Positions 11,997-24,340 of a stretch of DNA of 64,000 nt are shown piece after piece. The stretch lies in assembly GCA_000310025.1 (NCBI GenBank), contig FN649733.1, forward strand, positions 2,402,964 through 2,466,963. The letters are read 5' to 3'. The position numbers and the translations under genes were made by a program. Position 1 is the first letter of the stretch. The number at the start of each line of letters is the position of its first letter. This DNA is from Ectocarpus siliculosus. Taxonomy: Eukaryota; Sar; Phaeophyceae; Ectocarpales; Ectocarpaceae. Under the pieces are notes generated by a model. That model had not been told where the DNA came from, did no database searches, and saw nothing but the letters and a program-made list of their open reading frames with translations.

Positions 11997-13978
11997 GTTA
12001 TAGACAGACAAATTAAAAGCGTCTGGCTGCTGCTTGGTTTCTTTCTGTGGTTTTGTCAGGAGAGCCTTACCGTCGTGAAACTGCTCAGACTTGAGAAGGA
12101 CTGTTTTTTTCTATCATCTCTTTGACCTGCCCCCCTCATTTTTCCAGGCATGCAGCGCATCATATTTTCCGTGGTAGGCATTCGGTACCAGACGGATTGC
12201 CGTGTGGTGTTTCTTTTTCGTGAGACAGACAGGTGGGAGAAAGAACCACGGTGTCTTCCGTTCTGGTAAAAAAAAGTGCTTTCGGCGGCCGCGAGAAAAC
12301 TCGATTAAACCTCTCTTGTACCTTCGATGTTAGAGTATCCTCCAAATATAAGAGAGAACGAGAGGGAAAAAAATGATAAACAATAACCGTTTCTTTGGAC
12401 TGACAAATTGAACAAGCCTGGAGAGGTATTTTTTCGAAGCCGTATACCAGAAAACGATGTGAAGGTAGGGAGACAATCGCTTTGGGTTGACTCCGGAGCT
12501 TGTTGTGGGGCACACGGAAATGCTGTTTAGGCACACAAACCAAGGGACATTCTGTCGTGGGAAATGGTCGATAGGCCTGCTGGTTCAAGGGCGTTCGAGA
12601 ATCTTCCGGGAAACTTCCACCCTCCTCGTGGCTGAAGTCATTTTTGAGACACTTTGTAGCGTACTACCTGCGTGGTTTGAAGGCCAAAGAATGGAAATAA
12701 TTCAGATAGCAAGTTCTTGGTTTTGCCTCCGGTGTGGGTGGCGGCTACGGGCCAGCCGTGATGAGGAGCATTCGGGGGGGGGGGGGGGGGGGGGGGGGGG
12801 GAGAAAGGAGGATTTTTTCCCTTCCTTAAGGGGGGAAAAAAAAAATTTTCCCGGGTTTTCCAAAACCATTTTTCCGGGAAAACAAAANNNNNNNNNNNNN
12901 NNNNNNNNNNNNNNNNNNNNNNNNNNNNNNNNNNNNNNNNNNNNNNNNNNNNNNNNNNNNNNNNNNNNNNNNNNNNNNNNNNNNNNNGTTTAAGGGGTTT
13001 TTAATTTTTTTTGGGAAATTTGGGTCTTGTTGGGGGGGGGAATTTTTTTTTGAGAATTTTTTGGGTTTATTTTTGGGGGGTTTTGGGGGAAAAAAAAGAA
13101 AAAAATTTGAGATAAAGTGTTTTTTTTTTTTTTTTGGGGGGGGGGGGGGGGTGGGGGGGATATGTTTAGGGGGGATTTGGGGGGGGGGGGGGGGGGGGGG
13201 GGAGGTGAGGACGGAGGCGTTTGTACCTTCCTTATAGGGGGTATGAGATGATTTTCCCGGGTTTTCCAATACCAGTTTTCACGGAGAGCGAGATAGAATC
13301 GAGTGCAGTTCCTTGGCCAGGGGGAATTATCGGGGGAAGGGTGCCACAGGACCCTCGTCGGCGGTGCGTTTGGCCTCTGGCCTTCTTCTTTTTTTTTGCT
13401 GGAGATAACCGTACACAGCAGCAGAGTACCCGCAGGAAAGGACACACCGCCACTGTAGGAGGAGCACTTCGTTGGCGCTTTATTTAGAGGGCCGGAAGAC
13501 GATACAGCGAGGATGTTGGTGGCAGGCAGCATGGATAGCGCAGGAAGGCAAAACACAACCGTTACGTTGAGAAAGACAGGGCAGGCTGGGTAAAAAAATG
13601 GCACCATATGATAACGCGAGGTTTCGGCTACAGCAGTAACAAGCAATAGTTTTGCACACTCCCCAAGGGCAAGGTGTGGTTTTCCCGATAATCTGCATGA
13701 CTTCACGGGTTTTTTTATAAATCGCATTGGACAGAAGGGAGGGAGGTAGCGGATCTATCTGTCTACAAGTGTAGTCTTCGGCAGGGGCCGGGACATGATG
13801 AGCTGTTGCCGTGGGGACTTTTTTTTTTTGCGAGATATTTGATGCCCCTTCTGTCTTGCCTTGTGCTCGGCCCGAGGGACGCGGTGACCAACATACCTAC
13901 CTCCCGTGTCCTGTCGGGGCGGTTCGTGTTAGTACTTCGGTATTGCTGTTGTGGTAATCTGGTGTTGTGTATGTAGAT
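11997..13978. other. intergenic containing a sequence gap and poor-quality sequence
   Basis: Between two plus-strand gene models. It contains an N gap (12888-12987) bordered by long G, A and T runs with base errors (about 12775-13210). No exon chain is seen. Bases 13860-13950 can be read as a short hydrophobic peptide but have no supported splice sites. Confidence 0.4.
12888..12987. other. assembly gap, 100 N
   Basis: Exactly 100 N. The left flank (ATTTTCCCGGGTTTTCCAAA near 12844) is a corrupted copy of the right flank (ATTTTCCCGGGTTTTCCAAT near 13251), so the gap probably hides an overlap rather than missing sequence. Confidence 0.9.
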
Positions 13979-14449
13979 ATGTCGATTGATACAGTAGATG
14001 TGTTTGATTGGCGGCATTTCTTCGCCGCCCCCGGCAACCTGATTTTCCTCGTGTGCCCGTCGTTGTTCTATGTTCGGCCAAAGCTCGGTAAGAAATCAAT
14101 GTGTGGCTACCGATGATGCCCTGGCTGCGTGAGCGTGAAATTGTCGCTCCTTGTTGTGTGCAGCGGGGGGGGGGCGCTGGTCCTTCTTTTTTATTAAGCA
14201 TTCGTGGTGTCACTGTGTGTGGTCTGTTTGAGAGAGGGAGGGAAGGCAAACGGGTGTAAATTATTTATCTTGCTTCTACCATCATCAGCACATCTGGTTC
14301 CCGAGGGGATGGTAGGTGCGTGTGAGACGGACACAGCACGACGTGTCGTCCGCTGTTTTCAGATCAGCGTGCGGCGTAGCTGCAACAAAGGCAGCTTGAA
14401 AGCGTCCTCGTCATCGGCAGAACTAGAAACGCGTTCGTGTGTTGCATAA
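13979..14449 (+). CDS. possible small three-exon gene, or 3' end of a larger one (72 aa)
   Basis: Exons 13979-14087, 14289-14311 and 14363-14449 join in phase with good sites (CTCG then GTAAGA; ATCATCAG then CA; GGGATG then GTAGGT; TTTTCAG then ATC) and end at a TAA. The first exon encodes DVFDWRHFFAAPGN followed by a hydrophobic segment, LIFLVCPSLFYV. The rest is short, basic and Ser-rich, ending LETRSCVA. ATACAG just before the TAGATG in exon 1 could also serve as an acceptor, so upstream exons may exist, perhaps lost in the poor sequence around the gap. I do not recognise a family. Confidence 0.35.
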
Positions 14450-15591
14450 ACGAACTGGCGGCGCTTCCAGGGAGAAAGTAATCGGTCTCTGTTTGGTCGT
14501 GGAGCTACCAAGGCTACGCCATTTCAGCAGTAATTGGGCAGGATATGCACGTACGTCCTGGCGGTTATGATTTTCGTCCGGTAATTTCGTCGTCCATACG
14601 ACAACAGCGCCCGACCGATCTCGACACGGCCCACTGCACACGCCGGTTTCTTTCCATCATTTTCTGTACGTGAGACCGGCTGTTCAGATCAGATAAAAAC
14701 TCAAATATCAACACCATGATGGCATTTCTACGTCAAGGATCGACATGCCGTGATTGGGGCGTGTTTCTCCGAACACACCCACCCGCCGCCGCCCAAAAGT
14801 GAGAGGCCAAAACGCGCACACCTCTACTTCATCTTCGACTCATCAGAACTCAAGGGCCTCCCACCAGGGTGCAGATACTGCAAACAACAGCTGCAATGCA
14901 CGGGACCAAGCTCTCACACAGACTTTCGTTCGCGGTGGTAAGCGGTTTGCGGACCCACCCGTTCCGAAGCGAACGTTTAAGAGCGTTGCGGGAGACCGCT
15001 CTCTTTTTTTGGACGACCGAGGCGAACCGGCGAGATACCCCGAAACATGTTAAGTAGGTCGTCGTGTCTCGTTCTTTACCACCCGCTTCGTACAACGCCG
15101 TTGTGTGTACATATAAACAACCGAGGGCGCTTGTTGTATCAACACGTTTGCCGCTGTTGCTGTTGTGTTGACGATGTTGCTGTTGCAGCTGAGTCTGCGA
15201 CCGGTTTGAAGGTGGAAGAATAGTTATCAAAAAGAGAGGCGACACACGCGTCCCATCAAAAACCCCGACGGGCAAAAATGAACTCCAATAGTTCTGACGA
15301 ACTCAAAACAAAACATCAATCGTAGCATAACATCTCCGCACACGATTGCGAAAAAAATAATCCTTTCAGCGCTCCTGTCTTTCTCACACCTGCACGCGAC
15401 CACCTCGAGGAATCGATTCCCATACCACTACATTCCGATCGGCTCCGATAGAAACCCTCACCAGAGACACGAGCGCCCCCCAACACCTCAAAAATCGCCC
15501 ACGCTACAGCAGTACACCCACCAAAAAACACAACTACACTCTCCCCATCAGTTTCGTTCTCCACCCAAGCTCAACTAAAAAACAAAATTAT
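14450..15591. other. intergenic between convergent models
   Basis: Only short uncorroborated frames are present (for example 14750-15053 plus). It should contain the 3' UTR of the minus-strand Hsp70-like gene immediately below 15592. No polyadenylation signal can be assigned with confidence. Confidence 0.4.
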
Positions 15592-16227
15592 TTATTCCCC
15601 GTAGATGAGATGGCGAGCTTCGAGCGCAGCCCCGAGAACCACCATCTCGTCCGACTGCTCGGCAGACGAGATCACCCCCGCCCCGCCCCCGCCTCCGGCC
15701 TTCCCGAATATCTTGGAGGCGAAGTCTTGGAGTGCAGGCGTTCGGGAGCAGCCTCCGATCACCAGGACGGCCTTGAGGGCGGAGGCGTCCACTTGGGCCA
15801 ACTTCAAGGCGCTTTCGCACGGTCCTTCCGCCTGCGGGATACGCGGAGTGTAGATGCCATCGGTCAGGGGAAAAGCAGCAGCAGCGCTACATACGTCGAC
15901 ACGTGTGTACCCATTACAGTGGTGCCGATAATGTGGTCGCTATTTATTTCAGGGTGACCCCAGATCGGACTTCATCAGTTCGGGAGGCAAGGCCGTGCTG
16001 TGGGGGGGGGATGCACTCATGTTTCGCATGCCTTAGTTGTTAAAAACCATTGACCATGCGGTAGGTAGAAATCTGCGAGGCGGATAAATAAATGGGGCAA
16101 CGGAAAATGACGTCGTAGAGACTTTTTGTATTCATTTCTGTGTGTGGACCCAGCACTTGTTTTCGAGCAAGACAAGGCATGGCCCAACTCCCAAACCCGG
16201 GGAACGAGAGAGAAAAGAGAGGGAGAG

Positions 16228-16290
<63 letters not shown>

Positions 16291-19200
16291 AATCGGGAAA
16301 ACGACACAAAAACACGGTGCACCCGTGCGGCTACAGCCTCCCCTCCCAGATACACGAACAAGAGACAGAGCCCCGAGAAGGCGGCACGAGCTACATCAAG
16401 CCCGGTCAGTCTTCAACACGTGCGTTCGTTCCATTTACGACATCTCGTCCGTCCAACACCCGCAGATGGCGCACCACCACCGACCACGCACGCTCAGCGG
16501 CAGGGAGTATTTAGCGCACTAGCAGCGACGGTAGCACCGCGGAGTTGAGTTTAGCGTGTCCACGTGCCTCTCCTGACCTAAGGTACAAAAACTCACGTGT
16601 AACCGCACGAGTACCGTTCTCAGAAGGGGTGCTTCAGATGCCGCCGCCCACTACGTACCTAGTTAATACCTGAAACCCCAAAAGAACCCTTGGCCGAGCC
16701 CTATCCATGTTCGCTAGAGTAAATACTCCACCGGACACTCCTTACCGATCTCGTGGAACCGAGGGGCCTAGGGCAGGTTATCGGAATGGAAAACTAAAAA
16801 TCAACCTGGAAACGCTTGTTGTTAGCGCGCGCACATACGTCTCACCACGACAAATGGGGGGACTTTTGTGCCGTAATGAAAAGAAGTAGGTCGAAATACA
16901 CACACACACACACACACACACATGACAATTGCATTATCGTCGTGTACATCGCCATTGGACGGACAGGATAAGCGCATGCATACCGTACCTTTCTCAGGAG
17001 GGGCTCGATGATGCGGTCCACCCTCGCCCTCGTCAGCATCACGTCCAGGTGCTTGGGCCCCGTCTGGTCCGCGGTGATGTACGGGATGTTCACGTGGGAC
17101 TGCTGCGCGCGAGTCAGCTCCACGCGGGCGGCGGTCGCGGCATCGAAGAGCCTTTTTCCAAAACCCAAACAACCAAGTAGCATGCAGGCAACACAGAAAA
17201 AAAAAAAAAAAAAAGCCGGCGTGCGTGTACGGGTCAAAACCACACGAAAAAAAGGGGGGGTGAAACAAGGCATTTGTAGACAACATTGAATCGCCGGAAT
17301 ATATGCGTACGACTCAAAACGAGATTTAGACGAGAGGAAGAAAGATTCCACGGAGGGGACGGGGGGGAGGGCGTAGATATCGTAAAAAAAAAAAACATCG
17401 ACGGGGAAGATACGCACAAGGCATGGGGAGAGGGGGGTCACGTTTGCTGTCCAAGCCTAAATCTGCGTCTCCCAACGACATCGAGGGGCCAAAACGTTAA
17501 CGAAGTCAGGGACGCGGAGTCCTCTCCGCCCATAGGCACACCATTTCCACTCTGCCAAAGAATAACTCCCACATACAAAATATTTTGCCGCCAAAAGCAC
17601 GATCTCGTGTACGCAATAGACGGCCTGTGACACCTGCATACAGAACGGCATAATGTATTTGATGCGCTGGCTGAGAAAACGCGACATAAGCCCTCACCTT
17701 GTGAGAGCCATGGCGTCGCCCTTGAGACTCAGGCCTCCGTTCGCCTTTTGGAACTCCTCGTCCAGCAGGTCTACGATGCCAACATCCCATTGGTCGCCCC
17801 CTGTTTCCGCAGTCCAATCAGATCCCACCATCTTCGGTCGATCACCCTGCTCAGCACAAGAGCAGACGAGAACAGCAGTGGGAACACGTAGAATTGATGC
17901 CATGATGTCCGCGCTGCTAACATCTATACAAAATATAAAGAAACAGTAATACTCCTCCAGCGTTGTGTAGGCATCAAACAAGACGCACTGCTTGTATCAG
18001 TGAGATAAGAAGTAGGTAACGCAGTGCCAAATACACTGGCAGAAAAACTGCTTCCAGTCTACCACAGCCGGCCGCTATGGATCACAAAACAAACTCGCAT
18101 CATCATCATCCGACCACAACTCCGACCATCCAATCCACAGACACATCAAAGAGTCGAGAGGAAGCAGGTGATACCGTGGCCACAAGCGAGCTTGGGTCAC
18201 AGAAAAACACGTTCAAACCAAAAAAAAAAAAATGCCGTGCAGCGATCGATTGATCGATGGATCCCCTTCCATGCCTACCTCGGCAGTACCGGCCGTATCG
18301 ATGATGCTGCACTGGGCGGATCGCCCGCCGACGTCCAACACACCAACCAGGCCTCCGGCGTCGTCGCCCTTGGGCAGAAGGGACATGTCCTCGGCTGCCA
18401 TCACGGCCGCCTGTTGTAACGGAAACGAACGGTAGCGCATCGAAGCGAGCGCAATAGCGAAGACGTGTTTTTATTTTATTTTTTATCTATTTAGGAACGG
18501 ATCCATTGCAGCTGCCTGAGTATAACGCGGAAAGCATCGAAGCGAACGCGTCAAGAACATGTTGTGCGTGAATTTTTTGCTGCGAAGTCCATAACTTCAA
18601 CGGGTTCGTGCGTCGGTTTAATCGCAACGTCACCAGACACAACAACTCACGCGGGAAGGAAAGGGACAAGCTCGTGCTGCCATCATCGCAGGCCACACCC
18701 TGGAGGCAACAACATCATCGCGTGACTCATGCTTGTCTTGGCGAAAGACGTAAAACGTTCACCACAAGTCCGCGAAAACGGGCCTCTGCGACAAAGGTCT
18801 AACCTGGCCACACACCGAACGCACCACAAGCGCCAAGAGACACCTAACGGCAGGCTAAACAGTGGGCAAGCGTACCACGGGCTCGTCGATCGTGTCGAGC
18901 ACCACAAGGCCGGCGTCCCCGCCTGCCGCGGCCATCACGTCCCGTTGGTCGTCGCTGAAATAAGCCGGGCACGACAACACGGCTGCGCCTCCCGCTTTCA
19001 CCTTCACAAACGATTCGTCGGCACGCAATTGAGCACCACCCATGAGATACATCCGTCACAAATAACATCGTCAACACGTGGTTTCAAGTGGCAAGCCTTT
19101 TGTTGGAGAAGCACGCCTGGTTTTTTCCCGGTCAGAAGCCCACCAAATCTCAGAACCACAGTTCGAGGCATTCTTCGTACCCCCCTGCGTGACCACCAAA

Positions 19201-22200
19201 ACATCCGCCGTTTCCCACCACCACTAACATCGCCACCACCACCATCACCAAGCCCCACGGCTACACCCTCATCGCCATCCTCCGCCCCGCCCCGCCACTA
19301 CCCTTCTCGTCATCCTCACCTTATGCTCCCCCAGGGCCTTGATGTTGGTGAGCATCAGACCCATCGATTCCTGAGCCGTCAAAACTTTCCCCCCCTCCCC
19401 GACCCTCAGCCCGGCCATACCCCCTTCCCCCTCTTCCAGCACGCCTCCTCCCAGAGCCCCGGCGGACGCAGACGCGGCGATCGCCTGCGATTCCGGCCCG
19501 AGAAATGGAAGGCCCAGCAGCGGCTGCACCCCTAGCATTGTCGTCGACGCTGACTGCGAACAGACGTCAGGGGGGAGGTAGAGGGGGGGGGTAAGGATGA
19601 GGAGATGACGTCTAGCACTGATCAGGTGTGGCCTGACTAGAAGGTATGTGCTTAGGGTAGGACTTGCAGGGTACTTGCTTGGCTTGGGCTGCGAGCTAGC
19701 ACGTCCGACGTGGCGCGATCAGGCAGCGACAAAGCCTGGGTTTGGAAGACACCGGTGTAATGCGTGTGGAGGGCGGATGCATGTCGGTGGTCGCGGGACC
19801 CCCAAGCTCCAGGTGAAGAGAGAGAGAGAGAGAGCGCGCGCGGAGGCGGTCTCGTTTGCTAGGGACTCTCCTGCTCAGCTTACAGCAAGGGGGTGTCCTC
19901 AGGCCGGGAGCAACCACGGCTCAAAATCAACCCAAACAGCAAACCCCAGTGTGCACCCTTAAGCCTAATGATGGCATGATGACGTGCGGCGGTGAGCGAC
20001 CAACAGACACGAGATGTTTATTACAAGGTTGTGGGTGACACATTCTTCGACGCACCCGAATCCGTGCGCCTCTCACAATCACAGTCACACACACACACTT
20101 GCGTCTGTCTTATTATTGTTCGGCCGGACAGCGCGGTCGATGCCAGCAACACACACACACACACACACACAGAGAAAAGTGCTGCTCTGCACCTCAAATC
20201 TTTGCGCCCTGGCAATGCTCCCGACGATGGGGTCTCCCCCTCCCTTGAAGGCCACGCACGCAGGCGTCCACCGGCTTCCCTCGCGGTTCTCGACCACCTT
20301 TGCGGAGGCGCACGGGCGGCATTGCACAGGAGGGGGGCAGGGAGCGTCAACAGATGCAGTCGACGACCGCATGGTCCTATTGTAGGTGTCGAGGGCGGGC
20401 ATATATCATATATCACGCAGGAGGACAAAAAAAAAGCACCAAAGTAAGTGGTAGTGGTTTCATTGCCTCCATCGCGCCTTTGGACGATCTCTCGGCTCCA
20501 TCACGAGCTAGCTAGGCTTGCGTCCCCATCCGACGCCATCGCTTTCCCTCATATACGCACAGGTCAACACCGCAGAGCTTGAAGGCTGCGTGTCTCGGTG
20601 TCGCATCGCACAGCGCTCTCGTGGGCCGAGATCAGTCCATTGTCGTATCCGTAGCAACCCAAGCCTTCAGCTTGACTCGAAAGCTACAATTGCATTGGAA
20701 GCGCCATAAAACCAACAACGCCCCCCTAGTTTCTACGATCCCATACAACACAACCCCTTGACCCCATCTCCAACCGTACGGTCTCCTCTTAGTGGCATGG
20801 ACTCAACCTACATAAGTAGCCTTGAATCTCACGAGCCAATCAACAAGTCTCAAAAACAAACGCTAAACCACAGCACAAACCCCCCCGCTTCCCCCCCAGA
20901 CCATTGGTAGCTATTACGAGGGTAAAGATGCGACGCTGATCCTGTACCTCCGCACAGAACTCGCCTACGGTTTGACCCCGCAGCAGATCGGTCGTCCAAG
21001 TCACATACGAGTCGGAGACGCGCTCTGAGCAAGACGGCGCCAAACCATTACCCACGCAGCTCGGCGTCTCTGGAAACACGAAGCCTCTTCTCTCACCTCC
21101 GGTCGCGTCTCAATCGAACTTGCGAACGCCAGCCGAAGATTGGTCACTCCCACGTCCAGCCCAAAGGCCGGCCCGTCCGACGGCACCCCATCTCCAGGTC
21201 CTGCGGCGCAATCACCGTGTAGCGTGTATAAGGTTAATACAGCAGCAACGGTATCGCAAGGTAGACACGCGTGTTTGTGTTCCTGTCCAGTAGTCTCCTC
21301 TCGGACTGCTTCGGAAGGAGGACCACCACTAATGTTCGCTGAAAAAAAGTACGGTCAAGGGCAGCGTAGTCGGATGGTACGGCAAACTCGGGGTGTACTG
21401 ATTGCGCACAGTGCTAGCATAGAGGAAACAGATAAAGGCAATCCCGCCAGCGTCCAAGCCCTGCCCTCCACCTTCCTATTCCACGCTTGCACCTTGTTGG
21501 TGCTATACATGCGGAAAGCGATGGTTGGTGTGCCTGGACTAAGGCATGAACAAGTGCTTCCTTTGTCCGTGCCAGCTCTAAGTCGATCTTCCGCTTCCCA
21601 AGCCAAGTACTAGCGACGCTAGGACCTAGCAACAAGGCCCGCCAAGCGCTTCTAGCCTTTGGAAACGGCTGTGCACGAAGACACGGAACACAGCTGCGAC
21701 GCGCATCGACGACAACGTGCACGCGCACGCACGAGCTGCAAAGTGACAGGGTGTACTCAAATCTCAACAGCCAACACATGCCGAACGGGCATACGCCACT
21801 TTGAAGCAAAATAAGCAAAGCACGAGGATTGCAATGATGATGGTACATCATATGCAAGAAGATGCGGCATAAAGTAGGCACACCGCAGCATCTTTGTTAG
21901 GACAAACGCGCGTGCTATTGTTGCGGAGGTATGCTCACCTCCGCCGCCCCCGCCCCCGCCCCCGCCTCCTCCGCCGCCCGACTTTTTCTCTTGCTCCTCC
22001 ATTTCCTTCATCCGCTTCCCTTCAAGATTACAGTGAGAGACGTGGGCAAGAAGACGGTCAAGGGATGGCCCGCAGAAAAAGCTCCCACATAGTGTGGATG
22101 TACACAGCATGGGCCGGCCCATGAGCACGGACAACAGAAGGGAGACAAGAATGGGGTGTCCCGACAACGTCAATCGACCACGGCGAGACCAGTACACTGT

Positions 22201-22570
22201 GACGATGTGGCATCAACAGCTGGGTGTCCCGACAGAAACTACGTCCTGTCCCCTTAGGCTCGGCAGTCACCGAGTTCCCCCTTGGCATATTGCAGCCGCC
22301 ACAACACCCTCTCTTTGGCAGAGAACAAAATTGGTCCTCAACGATCGACCAAAACACCAGCACCGTTCAACCCAAGCCTTTTCTTTCGTGCTCAATAAGC
22401 CCGTCTTGCGTGCTCAAACGACACGCGCAAGGCCCTTTTAATCCATCCGCCCCGCCAGCGTTCCAAAACAAAGCAGCAAGTATTCCACCACCCCCACCTG
22501 CTCTGATGAGGTATCGAAGCCCCGTGGCCACGGCAGCCACCGCGAGCGCCCCCCCGATAACGGGTAGCAT
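15592..22570 (-). CDS. membrane-anchored Hsp70-like ATPase core lacking a substrate-binding domain (HSPA13/Stch-like)
   Basis: Ten exons join in phase: 22570-22498, 22019-21939, 21200-21097, 20297-20193, 19553-19320, 19001-18876, 18410-18279, 17831-17698, 17151-16989 and 15831-15592 (463 aa, stop TAA). Residues 1-24 form a hydrophobic signal-anchor (MLPVIGGALAVAAVATGLRY). A charged segment and a poly-Gly linker follow, then an Hsp70 nucleotide-binding domain from about residue 63: GLDVGVTN (phosphate 1, normally GTTxS), VVENREGSRWTP, CPAYFSDDQR, LDVGGRSAQ at 266-273 (phosphate 2, normally DLGGGTFD), YITADQTGPKHL, and GGCSRTP at 410-416 (adenosine motif). The protein ends right after this domain at HLIYGE, so the peptide-binding domain is absent. 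HSPA13/Stch has this same layout. An upstream in-frame ATG at 22732 would add 54 Arg-rich residues. The Gly-rich linkers and altered loops suggest weak or modified ATPase activity. Endomembrane location is inferred. Confidence 0.85.
15988..16052 (+). repeat. diverged fragment of the G-tract/ACTCAT repeat family
   Basis: A G-run followed by ATGCACTCATGTTTCGCATGCC, TTAGTTGTTA and CCATTGACCATGC matches the opening of the repeat units in the myosin introns (ACTCATAGTCGTGCATGCCGTAGTCGTTAGTCCATTGACC). It lies in the last intron of the Hsp70-like gene. Confidence 0.45.
16233..16289. repeat. (GA)n microsatellite
   Basis: Near-perfect GA dinucleotide tract in the last intron of the Hsp70-like gene. 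It produces spurious long charged reading frames. Confidence 0.9.
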
Positions 22571-23117
22571 TTCCTTCCGACCGGAAGGATGAATGTGCCG
22601 GCAACTGCCACCGCCGTCCAGCCCAAGCCCCGCCAGAGCCGTCGGCCTCCTCTTACTCCTTCGGGCGGTCGCTTCTCGTCGAAACGCCATGCCGACTCTA
22701 CTCCCTGCGACTGATGCTTGGCGTAGAGCCATGGCTGCGGTACAACCTCGACGATATACTTAGCCCTCTGATACGACACGCGATGATAGCGGGGGAGTTG
22801 TGATCGATGGGGGGCAGCATTCAGAAACAACGCGGTGAAATCATGCCGCCGGGCGGATTCCGCGGAAAGCGCAGGTTTCAATCGAAGGGAAACCGTTTCT
22901 CCACAGTTCCAAGAAAACAGCAGCACATCCATGTAGCTGCAGCTCACAGCATGGTTTTTCGGGCAATCGCGAGTCAGGAGGGAGCATTTCACATTCGCTG
23001 TGAACTGGCTGTTCGAATCTGTCCTTATGTTTTCACACGCTGCTAAAGGGTCCTGGTCCCGGTTGCCCCGCCGCCGTCAGCCCTTTTCCACCGCGTGGAG
23101 CTGCTGTTGGGGCGTAC

Positions 23118-23172
23118 TTTTTATGTTTTGCATGCCTTAGCGGTTAGACCATTGACCACGCGTCCTCGAGAG
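23118..23172 (+). repeat. diverged fragment of the G-tract/ACTCAT repeat family
   Basis: GTTTTGCATGCCTTAGCGGTTA then CCATTGACCACGCGTCC resembles the start of the myosin-intron repeat units and the copy at about 16020. It is isolated next to the LINE remnant. Confidence 0.4.
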
Positions 23173-23390
23173 GACGGAGCATTGTTCCCACAGGACCGAT
23201 CACCGATGGCCAATCGTTCCTTCCTACTTTGCCAAAGGTGGCTCAAAAATTTCTTCCCAAGTCTGTCTATCCTAACGATATCCCTTCCCGCCTTTTCAAA
23301 CCACTTTCTACTCCCCAGTACTGCTACCGTCCTCTTCTCTCTATTCCATGCCTCAAACATCTCCCTGTACGTTCCTTGTATTTTTCCCAG

Positions 23391-24340
23391 CTAAGTCATG
23401 TACACTTCACTGTCCGTATTATACAGCCGACATTCCGCGACTACATGAACACGGTCTTCGCATTCGAAGCCGCAATCACATTTGAACTTGTCGTCTTCGT
23501 CGTCTACCGTCCTATGTCTTCGTCGACGTTCTCGAAGGCCTATGTCCCCGGTCCTGAATTTGACCTTAAGCTTTGTCCCTGCATCCATTGGTCCATGTAG
23601 GTAATCCTTGAACCCTATTCCTTCTTTCAACATTCCGTGCACTTCTAGACCCTCGTTATCCTTGGTTTCTTTCCTTAGATTCTGTTCTTCTCTCTCGGCA
23701 CAAGCAACAGATATCTTCTCCTTGAACCCCTGTAGACCCTCTGTTTCCAGCGTTTCATCTTCGTCGATGTCTAACCCCTTCCATACGTCCTCTACAACCT
23801 TGACCTATTCCGTGGGTTGTCTACCCCTCTTGTTGTTTGCCCATTTCGCCTCCCATACTGTTCTCGGCAGCCTCTCCTCTCCCATCCCGCACATGCGATA
23901 CTGCCATGTCAGCTTCCTTGCGTCTCTTCCCGACCGTAGGGATTGGATCCCCAATTCTGCCCTGACGGCTGCATTACTTGTGCCTTTGGAGCATCCTAGG
24001 ATGATTTTTTGCTGCTTTCATCTGCGCCGCCTCGACTTCTTTCACTACCTTCTTATTTGCTTCCCATACTTGTCCGGCGTACTCTAGCGGCGGTACGATT
24101 ACGCTCTTCAAAAACCACCAATTTGATGCGTGTATCGAGGTGCCGGTTTGCGAGTATTGGGTGCAGCTTCCCTGCTCGTGGTTTACCCTTTTCCGCTGCC
24201 TTGGACATGTGTGCATTCCACGAGCAGTCTTTTGCGATATCTTCTCCGGGGTATGTGTGCTGGTCCACTACTGCAATCTCCTCGATCCCCCACTTCCATC
24301 TATGTTCTACTGGTTCCTCCCTGACCTCGTTGCACACCAT
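23391..24340 (-). pseudogene. degenerate LINE-like (non-LTR) reverse transcriptase, C-terminal half
   Basis: Read on the minus strand in broken frames, the order of motifs is that of non-LTR retrotransposon polymerases after the catalytic core. First is VMVCNEVRE (the KSKVMVCN-type motif), then HTYPGEDIAKDCSWNAHMSK (like YLGxxIxxDxSWxxHI), then KSVIVPPLEYAGQVWEANKK (like SVxxPxLEYGxxVW). Next come QYRMCGMGEERLPRTVWEAK and, at the end, CDCGFECEDRVHVVAECRLY, a Cys/His knuckle typical of the C-terminus. At least one frameshift and an in-frame stop break it, and the catalytic YxDD region and 5' end are missing. It is a dead relic sitting between two divergent genes. Confidence 0.75.

Noticed and set aside
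12775-13215. Long G, T and A homopolymers as a structural element
   Set aside because: They flank an N gap and match corrupted copies of neighbouring sequence, so they are best explained as low-quality read ends.
14750-15053. Plus-strand frame with CRYCKQQ and RTFKSVAGDRSLF segments
   Set aside because: No splice sites or start context support it, and no zinc-finger spacing is complete.
18729-19535. Plus-strand open frame of 268 codons
   Set aside because: Antisense shadow of the Hsp70-like exons at 19001-18876 and 19553-19320; Pro/His-rich with no motif.
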